Assembly (NCBI GenBank): GCA_051747505.1
Contig: JBNJGE010000089.1
Coordinates: 1-12,868 of the forward strand
DNA: 12,868 nucleotides
Direction: 5' to 3'
Source: Albimonas sp051747505
GTDB lineage: Bacteria; Pseudomonadota; Alphaproteobacteria; Rhodobacterales; Rhodobacteraceae
This document shows, piece by piece, positions 1-8,101 of the stretch. The notes below the pieces were generated by a model. It was not told the DNA's origin. It did not search any database and was given only the letters and a program-made list of their open reading frames with translations. Every line of letters starts with the position of its first letter. Within the stretch, counting starts at the first letter, position 1. Made by a program: the position numbers and the translations under genes.

Positions 1-3000
1 CAGGGTGGTGGCCGAGGAGTAGGCGATGAAGAAATCCAGATCGCGCCCGCGGGTGAGGCGGTCCAGCACCTCCGCCCCGGCGATCTTGGGGGCGAGGACG
101 GCGCGAATGCGTTCGGCGTCGAGGCCCGAGAACAGCGCATCGTCGAGCGCCATGGCCGTGTGCAGGACGCCGCGCAGGGGGGCGGGGCCGGCCTCGATCT
201 CGTCGATCAGGGCGGCCATGGCGGTCTCGTCGGCGGCGTCGCAGGCGCGGATGTGGACGCGCGCGCCCTTCGCCTCCATGCGCTGGATGGCGGCGCGGGC
301 GGGATCCGTGATGCGGCCGGAGCGGGAGGTGAGCCAGATCTCGCGCGCGCCGCGGGCGACGAGCCAGGCCGCCGTCTCGGCCCCGAAGCCGCCGAGTCCG
401 CCGACGACCAGACAGGCCCCGTCGGGGCGGATGCGCGGCGGGCGCGCGGCGGGCGGTTCGGGCGGCCGGGGCGCGCGGACCAGGATCTTGCCGACATGGC
501 CGGACTTCTGCATCAGGCGGAAGGCGTCCACGACCTCCTCGGCGTCGAACACGGTGTGGGGCAGGGGAGCGAAATCGCCCCGGGCGAAGCCCTCGCCCAG
601 GCGCTCGAACACCTTTCGGGCGATGTCGGGGCGGTGCACCAGGAGCTGGTCGGCGTCCACGCCGAAATAGGCGAGATTGCGCCGGAAGGGGCGCAGGCCG
701 AGCTGGGAGCCGGCGTAGAAGTCGCGCTTGCCCAGCTCCACGAAGCGGCCGAAGGGGCGCAGGCATTCCAGCGAGCGCTCCATCGCCTCGCCCGAGAGCG
801 AGTTCAGCATCACGTCGACGCCTTCCCCGCCGGTGGCGGCGAGGACGCCGGCGGCGAAGTCGAGGCTGCGGCTGTCGAAGACATCCGTGGCGCCGAGCCG
901 GCGCAGAAGCTCCCGTTTGGCGGGCGTTCCGGCGGTGGCGAAGACGCGCGCGCCGCGGGCGGCGGCGACCTGGAGCGCGGCGAGCCCGACGCCGCCGGCG
1001 CCGCCGTGGATCAGCACGGTCTCGCCCTCGGCGAGGCCGGCGAGCTCGGCCAGCCCGTACCAGGCGGTGAGGAAGGCGGTGGGGATGGTGGCCGCGGCGG
1101 TCAGGTCGAGGCCCTCCGGCGCCGGGGCCGCGGCGGCCTCGGAGACGCGGACATGGCTCGCGAAGCAGGCGGGGGCGAAGGCGATGACGCGGTCGCCCTC
1201 GCGGAAGCGGGCGCAGCCGGGCCCGGCGCGGGAGACGACGCCGGAGCATTCCATGCCCAGGGTGGGGCCGGCGAAGCCGTCCTCCAGCGCCTCCTCGGGC
1301 AGCAGGCCCTGGGCCCACATGATGTCGCGGAAGTTGAGGCCGGCGGCGGCGACCTCGATCTCGATCTCGCCCTCGGCGGGCGCGCCGCGGGGGGCGTCGC
1401 GCCACTCCAGCGAGTCGATGGCGCCGGGCTGGGCGAGGGCGAGCCGCCGGGCGCCGGCGTCCGGCAGGGCGGCGGCCCGAGCCCGGGCGGGCGCTTCGGG
1501 GGCGCGCTGGACGCGGACGCCGGCGCGGCCGGCGGCGTCGTGGACGGTCTCCTGGTCCCCGGCCGGAGACAGGATCTCCGCGGTGAGGCGGGCGGGAAGG
1601 TCGGCGGCGGGGATCTCGGGCGAGAAATCCGCAAGGCGGATGTCGAGCTCGGGATGCTCGTTGGCCAGCGTGCGGGCGAGGCCCCAGCAGGCGGCCTCCG
1701 CCGGATCCAGCGGGCGCAGGGGGCCGGCGGCGACCGCGCCGCGGGCGACGATCCAGAGCCGAGCGAGGCGCTCTGGCGCGGCGAGGCCGGCCCGGGCGGC
1801 GAGCAGCCGGGCCTGGGCGGCCTCCAGCGCCGGGCCGCCGGCGGCGAGGCCGGAGAGGAGGACGAGCTCCGCGCCTGGCCCCTCGTGCAGGGCGGCGGGG
1901 AGGTCGGGCTCGGTCAGGGCGCGGGCCTCGCGGCCGGCCTCCCCCACGCGGGCGGCCAGGGCTTCGGCGGTTCCGGCCTCGGCCGGGCCGTGCAGGATCA
2001 GGAGGGCGGGGCCGTCGGACGGGGCGGGCGCGGTCGGGGCGGCGTCCGGGGCGCCGGCCAGGACCAGGACGGCCTGGGAGGCGGGATCGGGCAGGGGCCG
2101 GGCCCGGACGCCGGCGAAGCCGGCCTCGGCCAGGGTCTCGGTCCACTCGGCGCCCTCGCGCAGACGGCCGAGGGGGAAATCGGGGTCGAGCGAGGCGGCC
2201 CACCAGGCGGCGTCGCCGCCCTGGGTGAGGTCCGTGGCGACGGACGGAAGCGCCTCGGCCGCGGCGAGGGCGCCGCCGGGGGCGAGGTGGGCGCGCAGCG
2301 CGCCGAGATCCCCGGCGGGCATTCGGTGCAGGGCGTCGCCGGCCAGGATGAGGTCGAAGCCCGCGGGGTCGTCCAGCTCCTCGGGCATGGCGCAGGCGAC
2401 GCCGGGGCGGGCGGGCTCGCCAAGCTGCAGGGCGCGCGCCCGTCGCGGGTCCGGGTCGGAGATCACGCAGCGGTCGAGGCCGGCCTCGGCCGCGCGGGCG
2501 ACGAGGGAGGCGGGCGGGGCGCCGAGGATGAGGAGGGAGAGGCGCGCGCCGGCCGGCCTGCGGGCCAGGGCGGCGTCGAGGAGCCGGCGCAGGGCGGTCC
2601 AGCGCGCCTCGCCGGCGGGGTCCGCGGCCTCCCGGCGGGGCTGGGCGGGGGCGGCCTCGCCGGTTTGTTGCAGGCCCTCGGCCAGCAGGCGGGGCAGGGC
2701 GTCCGGGAGCGCCATCAGGCGCATGACCTCGCCGATCCGCTCGGGGGCCTCGGCGAAGAGCGCCTCGGCGAGACGAGAGAGGGGTGGATAGGGCGCCGCC
2801 GCGGCGAGGCGGGCGCGGCCGGCCTCCGTGCGCTCGACGGCGCTGTCCTCCTCGAGCGCGGCGAGAAGCCGGGCGAGAAGGGGGCGGGCGGAGTCGTCCA
2901 GCCGGCCCTCTGCAAGAAGGGCGTCGGGGTCGAGCGTCCGGTCGGGTCGGGCGAGCGCTTCGGCTGCGTCCCAGCAGATGCGGCGCGCGGCGGTGTCGAT

Positions 3001-6000
3001 GAGCAGGGCGCCGGCGGAGGGCTCGGGCGGGGTCTCGGCGGTCAGCTCGGCCAGCGGGCCGGTCAGCGCGGCGGCGAGGTCGCTGCGCGCGCCCTCGGGC
3101 GGGGCGAGGCGGACGAGGGCGTTGCGGTAGGCGAGCTCGGCGGGCGCGGCGGGGCGGGCGCGGGGGGCGGCCTTGAATCGCAGGCCGGAGAGCTGCGCGA
3201 TGACCTCGCCGGCGGGATCGACCAGGGTGAGGGCGGCCTCCACCGACCGCTCCCCGGCGCGGGTGATCTCCACCCAGGCGCCGGCGGGGGCGGCGCCGGG
3301 GGCGCGGAGGACCAGCGCGGCCAGCCGGACGGGCAGATAGCTGCGTCCGGGCTCGGCCCGGCGCTCCCCCAGCAGGGCGAAGACGGCGTGGAAGGCGGCG
3401 TCGAGCAGGGCGGGGTGCAGGGCGTGGCGGTCGGGCTCCAGTCCGTCATGGGCGGGGTCGAGCGCGACGAAGGCCCGGCGCTCCCCCTCCGGCTGCACCC
3501 AGAGGGCGCGGCGGAAGGCGGGGCCGTAGTCCAGGCCGAAGCGGCGGGCGAGGTCGTAGAGGACGCCGGCCTCCATGCGGCCGGCGCCCGCCGCGGCGGG
3601 CGGGGGGCAGGGCGCAGGGGCGGGGTCGGCGGCGCGGCGCAGGCGGCCGCGGGCGTGGAGGGCGAAGTCCTCGTCCGACAGGCGCGGGCGGCTCTCGATA
3701 TCGGCCACGAGGCGGTCGCCGGAGACGGTGGTGCGCAGCTCCCGCTGGGCGCCGGGCTCCAGCGGGAGGGGACGCAGGATGTCGAGGTCGAGAAGCTCGA
3801 CCGGCGAGTCCCCCCCCAGCGCCTGCAGGCCGGCGGCGAGCGCCATGTCGGCGTAGCCGGCGGCGGGGAAGACGACGCCGCCCTCGACCTCGTGATCCGA
3901 CAGCCAGGCCGGGCGGTCGGGGTCCACGGCCGAGCGCCAGTCGCGGGCCCGGGAGCGGACGGGCGCGCCGAGCAGCGGGTGCGGCGGGGTCGGGTCGAAC
4001 AGGCCCAGCGCTTCGGGGCCGGGGGCGATGCGGTAGCTCTGCCGGCGCCAGGCGTAGCGCGGCAGGTCGGCCTCGGCGCGGGCGTCGGGGCCGAAGAAAC
4101 GGGCCTCGTTCAGGCGCGCGCCCTGCGCGGCGGCGCGGGCGACGGCGCCGCGCAGGTCGGCGGGGACGCCTTCCTCCAGCGTGGGCAGGACCCCGGCCTC
4201 GACCCCGCGGGCGGCGGCCGCGTCGCGCACGTAGCTGGCCAGGATCGGGCGCGGGCCGATTTCCAGGAATTGCGTGCAGTTCAGGTCGAGCGCGGCCTCC
4301 AGCGCCTGGCGGAACAAGACGGGGCGGCGGATGTTGGTCCACCAGTATTGCGGCCCCAGCGCCTCGCCGTCCGCCAGCCGGCCGAAGGTGGCCGAGAGGA
4401 AGTCGCGCCGCGTCTGGCGGGGGCGCAGCCAGGCGAGATCGGCCAGCAGCCCTTCGCGCAGCGCATCGGCGGCGGCGGAGTGGAAGGGGTAGCCCAGGCC
4501 GAGCCGCTTGACCGCGATGCGCCGGTCGTGGGCGAACTTCGCGAAGGCGGCGATCTGCGCGGCGTCGCCGGCGATCGTCGCGGCGCGGGGCGAGTTGTCG
4601 GCGGCGATCTCCAGCCGGTCGAAGCCGCCCTCCGCCAGCGCGGCGCGGGCGGCCTCGGCGGAGGCGAGCACGGCGGCCATGTCGCCCTGATCCCGGATCC
4701 GCTCCTGATTGCGGGAGCGGACATGGATCAGGCGCACGGCGTCGGCCAGATCGAAGGCGCCCGCGGCCCAGGCGGCGGCGACCTCCCCGACGGAATGGCC
4801 GAGCGCGGCGTCGGGCTCCAGGCCCTTGTCGGCGAGGCTGCGCACGGTCGCGACCTGGCAGGCGAAGATCAGCGGCTGGGCGAGCGATGTGCGCGGCAGG
4901 CGCGCCTCCAGGTCCCAGGCGCGCATCGCCTCGACCAGGGATGTTCCCGAAAGCTCCTCGAACAGCTCGGAGACGGAGTCGAAGGCGGCGCGGAAGGCGG
5001 GGTCGGAGTCGTAGGCCGCCCGGCCCATGCCGACATGCTGGGCGCCGTTGCCAGAGAAGACGAAGGCGGTCCGCCCCTCCCGCGCGGCGGCGCGGCCGCG
5101 GACGAGGTCGGGGTCGTCGCGGCCGGCCAGATGCGCCTCCAGCGCCTCGACCTGACGGACGGGGTCGTCGGAGGTGGCGATCAGGCGGTGAGGATGGCGG
5201 TCGCGCCGCCAGGCGGCCGCGTTGGCGAGGGCGGCGGCCTCGTCGGCGTCCGCCTCCGCGAGGCGGTCGCGCCAGGTCGAGGCCAGTGCGTGCAGGCTCT
5301 CCTCGGAGCGGGCGGAGAGGATCAGGGGGGCGGGCTCGACGCGGTCGGGGGCGGGGCGGCGCTCCTGCATCGTGGGCTGGCGCAGCACGGCGTGGGCGTT
5401 GGCGCCGCCGAAGCCGAAATTGTTGACGCCGGCGTGCAGGGGCGCGGCCTGCTCGGGCAGGGGCTCGGCCTCGGCCGCGACGCGCAGGTTCCAGTCGTCG
5501 AAGCGGATGTCGGGGTTGGGGGTCTCGAAGTGGAGGGAGGGGGGGAGCACGCCCCGCTCCAGCGCCATCTGGGCCTTGAGCAGGCCGACGAGGCCGGAGC
5601 CGGCCTCCAGGTGGCCGACATTGGTCTTGGCCGAGCCGATGCGCAGGGGCTCGGTCCGCCGGGCGCCGAGCGCCTCGCCCAGCGCGCGGGTCTCGATCGG
5701 GTCGCCGGCGCGGGTGCCGGTGCCGTGGGCCTCGACGAAGGCGAGGCGGTCGGGGTCGAGGTCGAGGCGCTGATAGACGTCCTCCAGCAGGGCGCGCTGG
5801 CTCTCGTAGGAGGGCAGGGAGACGCCGTTGGTGCGGCCGTCGGAATTGATGCCGATCCCGGAGATCACGCCGAGGATGCGGTCGTTCTCCGCGATCGCCG
5901 TTTCCAGCGCGCGCAGGACGAAGACCACCGCCCCCTCGGAGCGGACATAGCCGTCGCCGTCGGCGTCGAAGGCGCGGCACAGGCCGCGCTTCGACAGCAT

Positions 6001-6657
6001 CGTGGCCGCCGAGAAGCCGACGAAGGGGAAGGGCGAGAGCAGCATGTTCACCCCGCCCACGATGGCGGTGTCCACCAGCCCCGCGCGCATGGCCATCCAG
6101 GCCTCGTGAAGGGCGTAGAGGCCCGAGGCGCAGGCGGTGTCGATCGTGCTGCTCGGCCCCGTCAGGTCCAGCGCGTGGCTGATGCGGTTGGAGATCAGCG
6201 AGAGCGTGTTGCCTGTCATGAACTGGGCGTCGATCGCCGCGGGGTCGAGGTAGAAGCGGTTGGCGTAGTCGGAGGAGGAGGCGCCGACGAAGACGCCGGT
6301 GGTCGCGCGCGGCAGGTCCGCGGCGCGCAGGCCGGAATGCTCCAGCGCCTCCCAGGCGACCTCCAGCATCAGGCGCTGCTGGGGGTCCATCTGCTCCGCC
6401 TCGCGCGGGGAGATGCCGAAGAAGCCGGCGTCGAAGCCCCAGGGGTCGTCGAGCTGGCCGGCGGCGAAGGTGTAGCTGCGCCCGGGCGCGGCGGGATGCC
6501 CGAACCGCTCCCGCGACCAGCGGTCGGGGTCCACCTGCGTGACCGAGCAGCGGCCTTCTTCGAGCAGGGACCAGAACGCGTCGGCGTTCTCCGCCCCCGG
6601 AAGGCGGCAGGCGTAGCCGACAACGGCGAGCTGGCTGGGCTTGATGGACTTGAGCAC
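1..6657 (-). CDS. Type I polyketide synthase, highly reducing, probably iterative (partial, C-terminus outside window)
   Basis: The 2219 codons seen start at a GTG and run off the left edge. The in-frame TGA at 6670-6672 leaves GTG as the first possible start, and the KS begins almost at once. Domains by residue: KS about 5-425 (Cys176 in DTACASG, His311 in EAHGTGT, His349 in KTNVGH); AT about 530-820 (Ser622 in GHSVGE, His726 in YPFHS, malonyl-like); DH about 890-1165 (His922 in HEVEGGVVFP, Asp1086 in LLDAAFH); MT-like about 1215-1540 without a SAM glycine motif; structural KR half about 1545-1665; ER about 1740-2065 (HGGAGGVG at 1884-1891); KR from about 2075 (GGLGGFG at 2086-2092, LDD at 2170-2172, Lys2191, YSS at 2213-2215). 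The KR Tyr and any ACP lie beyond the edge. It should build a fully reduced acyl chain from malonyl-CoA in the cytosol. The LDD motif predicts a B-type KR. Class and domains are certain; the product and an RkpA-like role are inference. Confidence 0.97.
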   Translation of the reverse strand, partial: MLKSIKPSQLAVVGYACRLPGAENADAFWSLLEEGRCSVTQVDPDRWSRERFGHPAAPGRSYTFAAGQLDDPWGFDAGFFGISPREAEQMDPQQRLMLEVAWEALEHSGLRAADLPRATTGVFVGASSSDYANRFYLDPAAIDAQFMTGNTLSLISNRISHALDLTGPSSTIDTACASGLYALHEAWMAMRAGLVDTAIVGGVNMLLSPFPFVGFSAATMLSKRGLCRAFDADGDGYVRSEGAVVFVLRALETAIAENDRILGVISGIGINSDGRTNGVSLPSYESQRALLEDVYQRLDLDPDRLAFVEAHGTGTRAGDPIETRALGEALGARRTEPLRIGSAKTNVGHLEAGSGLVGLLKAQMALERGVLPPSLHFETPNPDIRFDDWNLRVAAEAEPLPEQAAPLHAGVNNFGFGGANAHAVLRQPTMQERRPAPDRVEPAPLILSARSEESLHALASTWRDRLAEADADEAAALANAAAWRRDRHPHRLIATSDDPVRQVEALEAHLAGRDDPDLVRGRAAAREGRTAFVFSGNGAQHVGMGRAAYDSDPAFRAAFDSVSELFEELSGTSLVEAMRAWDLEARLPRTSLAQPLIFACQVATVRSLADKGLEPDAALGHSVGEVAAAWAAGAFDLADAVRLIHVRSRNQERIRDQGDMAAVLASAEAARAALAEGGFDRLEIAADNSPRAATIAGDAAQIAAFAKFAHDRRIAVKRLGLGYPFHSAAADALREGLLADLAWLRPRQTRRDFLSATFGRLADGEALGPQYWWTNIRRPVLFRQALEAALDLNCTQFLEIGPRPILASYVRDAAAARGVEAGVLPTLEEGVPADLRGAVARAAAQGARLNEARFFGPDARAEADLPRYAWRRQSYRIAPGPEALGLFDPTPPHPLLGAPVRSRARDWRSAVDPDRPAWLSDHEVEGGVVFPAAGYADMALAAGLQALGGDSPVELLDLDILRPLPLEPGAQRELRTTVSGDRLVADIESRPRLSDEDFALHARGRLRRAADPAPAPCPPPAAAGAGRMEAGVLYDLARRFGLDYGPAFRRALWVQPEGERRAFVALDPAHDGLEPDRHALHPALLDAAFHAVFALLGERRAEPGRSYLPVRLAALVLRAPGAAPAGAWVEITRAGERSVEAALTLVDPAGEVIAQLSGLRFKAAPRARPAAPAELAYRNALVRLAPPEGARSDLAAALTGPLAELTAETPPEPSAGALLIDTAARRICWDAAEALARPDRTLDPDALLAEGRLDDSARPLLARLLAALEEDSAVERTEAGRARLAAAAPYPPLSRLAEALFAEAPERIGEVMRLMALPDALPRLLAEGLQQTGEAAPAQPRREAADPAGEARWTALRRLLDAALARRPAGARLSLLILGAPPASLVARAAEAGLDRCVISDPDPRRARALQLGEPARPGVACAMPEELDDPAGFDLILAGDALHRMPAGDLGALRAHLAPGGALAAAEALPSVATDLTQGGDAAWWAASLDPDFPLGRLREGAEWTETLAEAGFAGVRARPLPDPASQAVLVLAGAPDAAPTAPAPSDGPALLILHGPAEAGTAEALAARVGEAGREARALTEPDLPAALHEGPGAELVLLSGLAAGGPALEAAQARLLAARAGLAAPERLARLWIVARGAVAAGPLRPLDPAEAACWGLARTLANEHPELDIRLADFSPEIPAADLPARLTAEILSPAGDQETVHDAAGRAGVRVQRAPEAPARARAAALPDAGARRLALAQPGAIDSLEWRDAPRGAPAEGEIEIEVAAAGLNFRDIMWAQGLLPEEALEDGFAGPTLGMECSGVVSRAGPGCARFREGDRVIAFAPACFASHVRVSEAAAAPAPEGLDLTAAATIPTAFLTAWYGLAELAGLAEGETVLIHGGAGGVGLAALQVAAARGARVFATAGTPAKRELLRRLGATDVFDSRSLDFAAGVLAATGGEGVDVMLNSLSGEAMERSLECLRPFGRFVELGKRDFYAGSQLGLRPFRRNLAYFGVDADQLLVHRPDIARKVFERLGEGFARGDFAPLPHTVFDAEEVVDAFRLMQKSGHVGKILVRAPRPPEPPAARPPRIRPDGACLVVGGLGGFGAETAAWLVARGAREIWLTSRSGRITDPARAAIQRMEAKGARVHIRACDAADETAMAALIDEIEAGPAPLRGVLHTAMALDDALFSGLDAERIRAVLAPKIAGAEVLDRLTRGRDLDFFIAYSSATTL

Positions 6658-6663
6658 GGGCCG

Positions 6664-6671
6664 TCCCTCTC
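6664..6671 (-). promoter_or_regulatory. Ribosome binding site of the PKS gene (decides GTG start)
   Basis: GAGAGGGA lies 6 nt before the GTG at 6657 on the minus strand. An in-frame TGA overlaps it at 6670-6672, so no longer N-terminus is possible in this frame. The next in-frame ATG is deep in the KS and would remove conserved sequence. Confidence 0.75.
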
Positions 6672-6751
6672 AACGCTTCGTTCGCGGCCCTTTGCGCGTG
6701 GGGCGCAGGGGCGCGTTGACGGAAGGCTGGTGGGGAAACCCTTAGTTTAGG

Positions 6752-8089
6752 TTAATGAGATGGTTGCAGGCGGCGTAGCAGCCACCCGGCCAGGTAGAGG
6801 GAGCCGCAGATCAGGATGCGCGGCGCGACGCCGGGCGACTCGGCGCGGGACTGTTCGGCGGCGGCGGCGAGCGCGGCGTCGAAATCGGGGGCGGCCTCGG
6901 CCTCCAGCCCGGCGCGGCGGCCGGCCTCGGCCAGCGCCGCGGCGGGCAGGGCGGCGGTGGAATCAGGGATGTCCACGCAGTGCACGCGCCGCGCGAGGCC
7001 CTGGAAATGGCCCAGAAAGCCGGCGCCGTCCTTGGTTTCGAGCATACCGCAGATGACGTGCAGGGGGGCGGGGCGGCGCTCCTGCAGGCGGGCCATGTGC
7101 TCGGCCAGCGCGGCGCCGGCGGCGAGGTTGTGGCCGCCGTCGAGCCAGACCTCGGCCTCCGCGGGCAGGCCGGGCAGGCTGGCGGGGTCGAGGCGCTGGA
7201 GGCGGGCGGGCCAGCGGGCCTCGCGCAGGGCGGCGGCGCAGGCGGCCTCGTCGGCGCCGAGCGCGCGCAGCGCGGCGACCGCGGCGCCGGCGTTGATCGT
7301 CTGGTGCGCGCCGGGAAGGAAGGGCGGGTCCAGGTCCAGCAGGCCGTTCTCGTCCTGAAAGACGAAGCGGCCGCCCTCGGTCCATGCCTGCCAGTCGCGC
7401 CCCTCCATGATCAGCGGGGCGCCCAGGGCCTCGGCCCGGGCCTCCAGCACCGCCAGAGCCTCGGGCGGCTGGGGGCCGATCACGCAGGGCGCGCCGGGCT
7501 TGAGGATGCCGGCCTTCTCGGCGGCGATCTCGGCGATGGTGTCGCCGAGATACTGCTGATGGTCGATGGAGATGGGGGTGATGATCGTCAGCTCGGGGCG
7601 GTCGACGACGTTGGTGGCGTCGAGCCGCCCGCCCAGCCCCGTCTCCAGCAGGGTGAAGTCGGCGGGACGGCGGGCGAAGGCCAGCAGGGCGGCGCAGGTG
7701 GTGATCTCGAAGAAGGTGATGGGCGCGCCGGCGTTCACCTGCTCGCATTCCTCGAGAATCGCGGAGAATTCGGCCTCCGGGATCAGCTCCCCGTGAAGGC
7801 GGATGCGCTCATGGAAGCGGGCGAGATGGGGGGAGGTGTAGACGTTGCAGCTGCGCCCCGAGCCCTCCAGCCCCGCGCGGATCATGGCGAGCGTGGAGCC
7901 CTTGCCATTGGTGCCCGCGGCGTGGACGACGCGGGGCAGGGTCCGCTCCGGATGGCCGAGGGCCGCGAGCAGGCGCTCGACCCGCTCCAGCGTCAGGTCG
8001 ATGATCTTGGGGTGGAGCGTCATCAGACGCTCCAGGATGGCGTCCGAGGTCCCGGCCCGCGACAGGGGCGCGGCGCTGTCCTGGGTCAT
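6752..8089 (-). CDS. folC: Bifunctional folylpolyglutamate synthase / dihydrofolate synthase
   Basis: FolC adds glutamate to dihydropteroate and then to tetrahydrofolates, using ATP, in the cytosol. The 445-residue protein is of normal family length. It has the P-loop AGTNGKGS (58-65), YTSPHL (84-89), the Mur-ligase-like stretch ETGLGGRLDATN (149-160), the ISIDHQQYLG segment with EKAGI (Lys192 is the likely carbamylated lysine), WPARLQRL (292-299) and LDGGHN (315-320). It begins 12 bp after the accD stop. GAGAG at 8097-8101, 7 nt before the ATG, abuts and partly overlaps that stop codon, which suggests translational coupling. accD-folC is a common pair in alphaproteobacteria. The gene ends in TAA 94 bp before the PKS start, with no recognisable terminator between them. 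Confidence 0.96.
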   Translation of the reverse strand: MTQDSAAPLSRAGTSDAILERLMTLHPKIIDLTLERVERLLAALGHPERTLPRVVHAAGTNGKGSTLAMIRAGLEGSGRSCNVYTSPHLARFHERIRLHGELIPEAEFSAILEECEQVNAGAPITFFEITTCAALLAFARRPADFTLLETGLGGRLDATNVVDRPELTIITPISIDHQQYLGDTIAEIAAEKAGILKPGAPCVIGPQPPEALAVLEARAEALGAPLIMEGRDWQAWTEGGRFVFQDENGLLDLDPPFLPGAHQTINAGAAVAALRALGADEAACAAALREARWPARLQRLDPASLPGLPAEAEVWLDGGHNLAAGAALAEHMARLQERRPAPLHVICGMLETKDGAGFLGHFQGLARRVHCVDIPDSTAALPAAALAEAGRRAGLEAEAAPDFDAALAAAAEQSRAESPGVAPRILICGSLYLAGWLLRRLQPSH

Positions 8090-8101
8090 GGTCGTGCTCT
8101 C

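Noticed and set aside
3446..6673. 1075-codon minus-strand frame overlapping the KS, AT and DH region
   Set aside because: Arg/Pro/Ala-rich product in a shifted frame of the same strand; the true frame carries every KS, AT and DH motif. There is no sign that a frameshift joins the two.
160..6750. Very long plus-strand open frame
   Set aside because: Gly/Ala/Arg/Gln-rich low-complexity product lying exactly opposite a PKS with all catalytic motifs; explained by absence of A-ending Leu/Ser codons in the sense strand.
6658..6751. Promoter or terminator between folC and the PKS
   Set aside because: TAAACT (-10-like) has no acceptable -35 at 16-18 bp; GGGTTTCCC is too short a hairpin and no U-run follows a stem. 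Nothing reliable seen, which leaves read-through from folC as the simplest reading.
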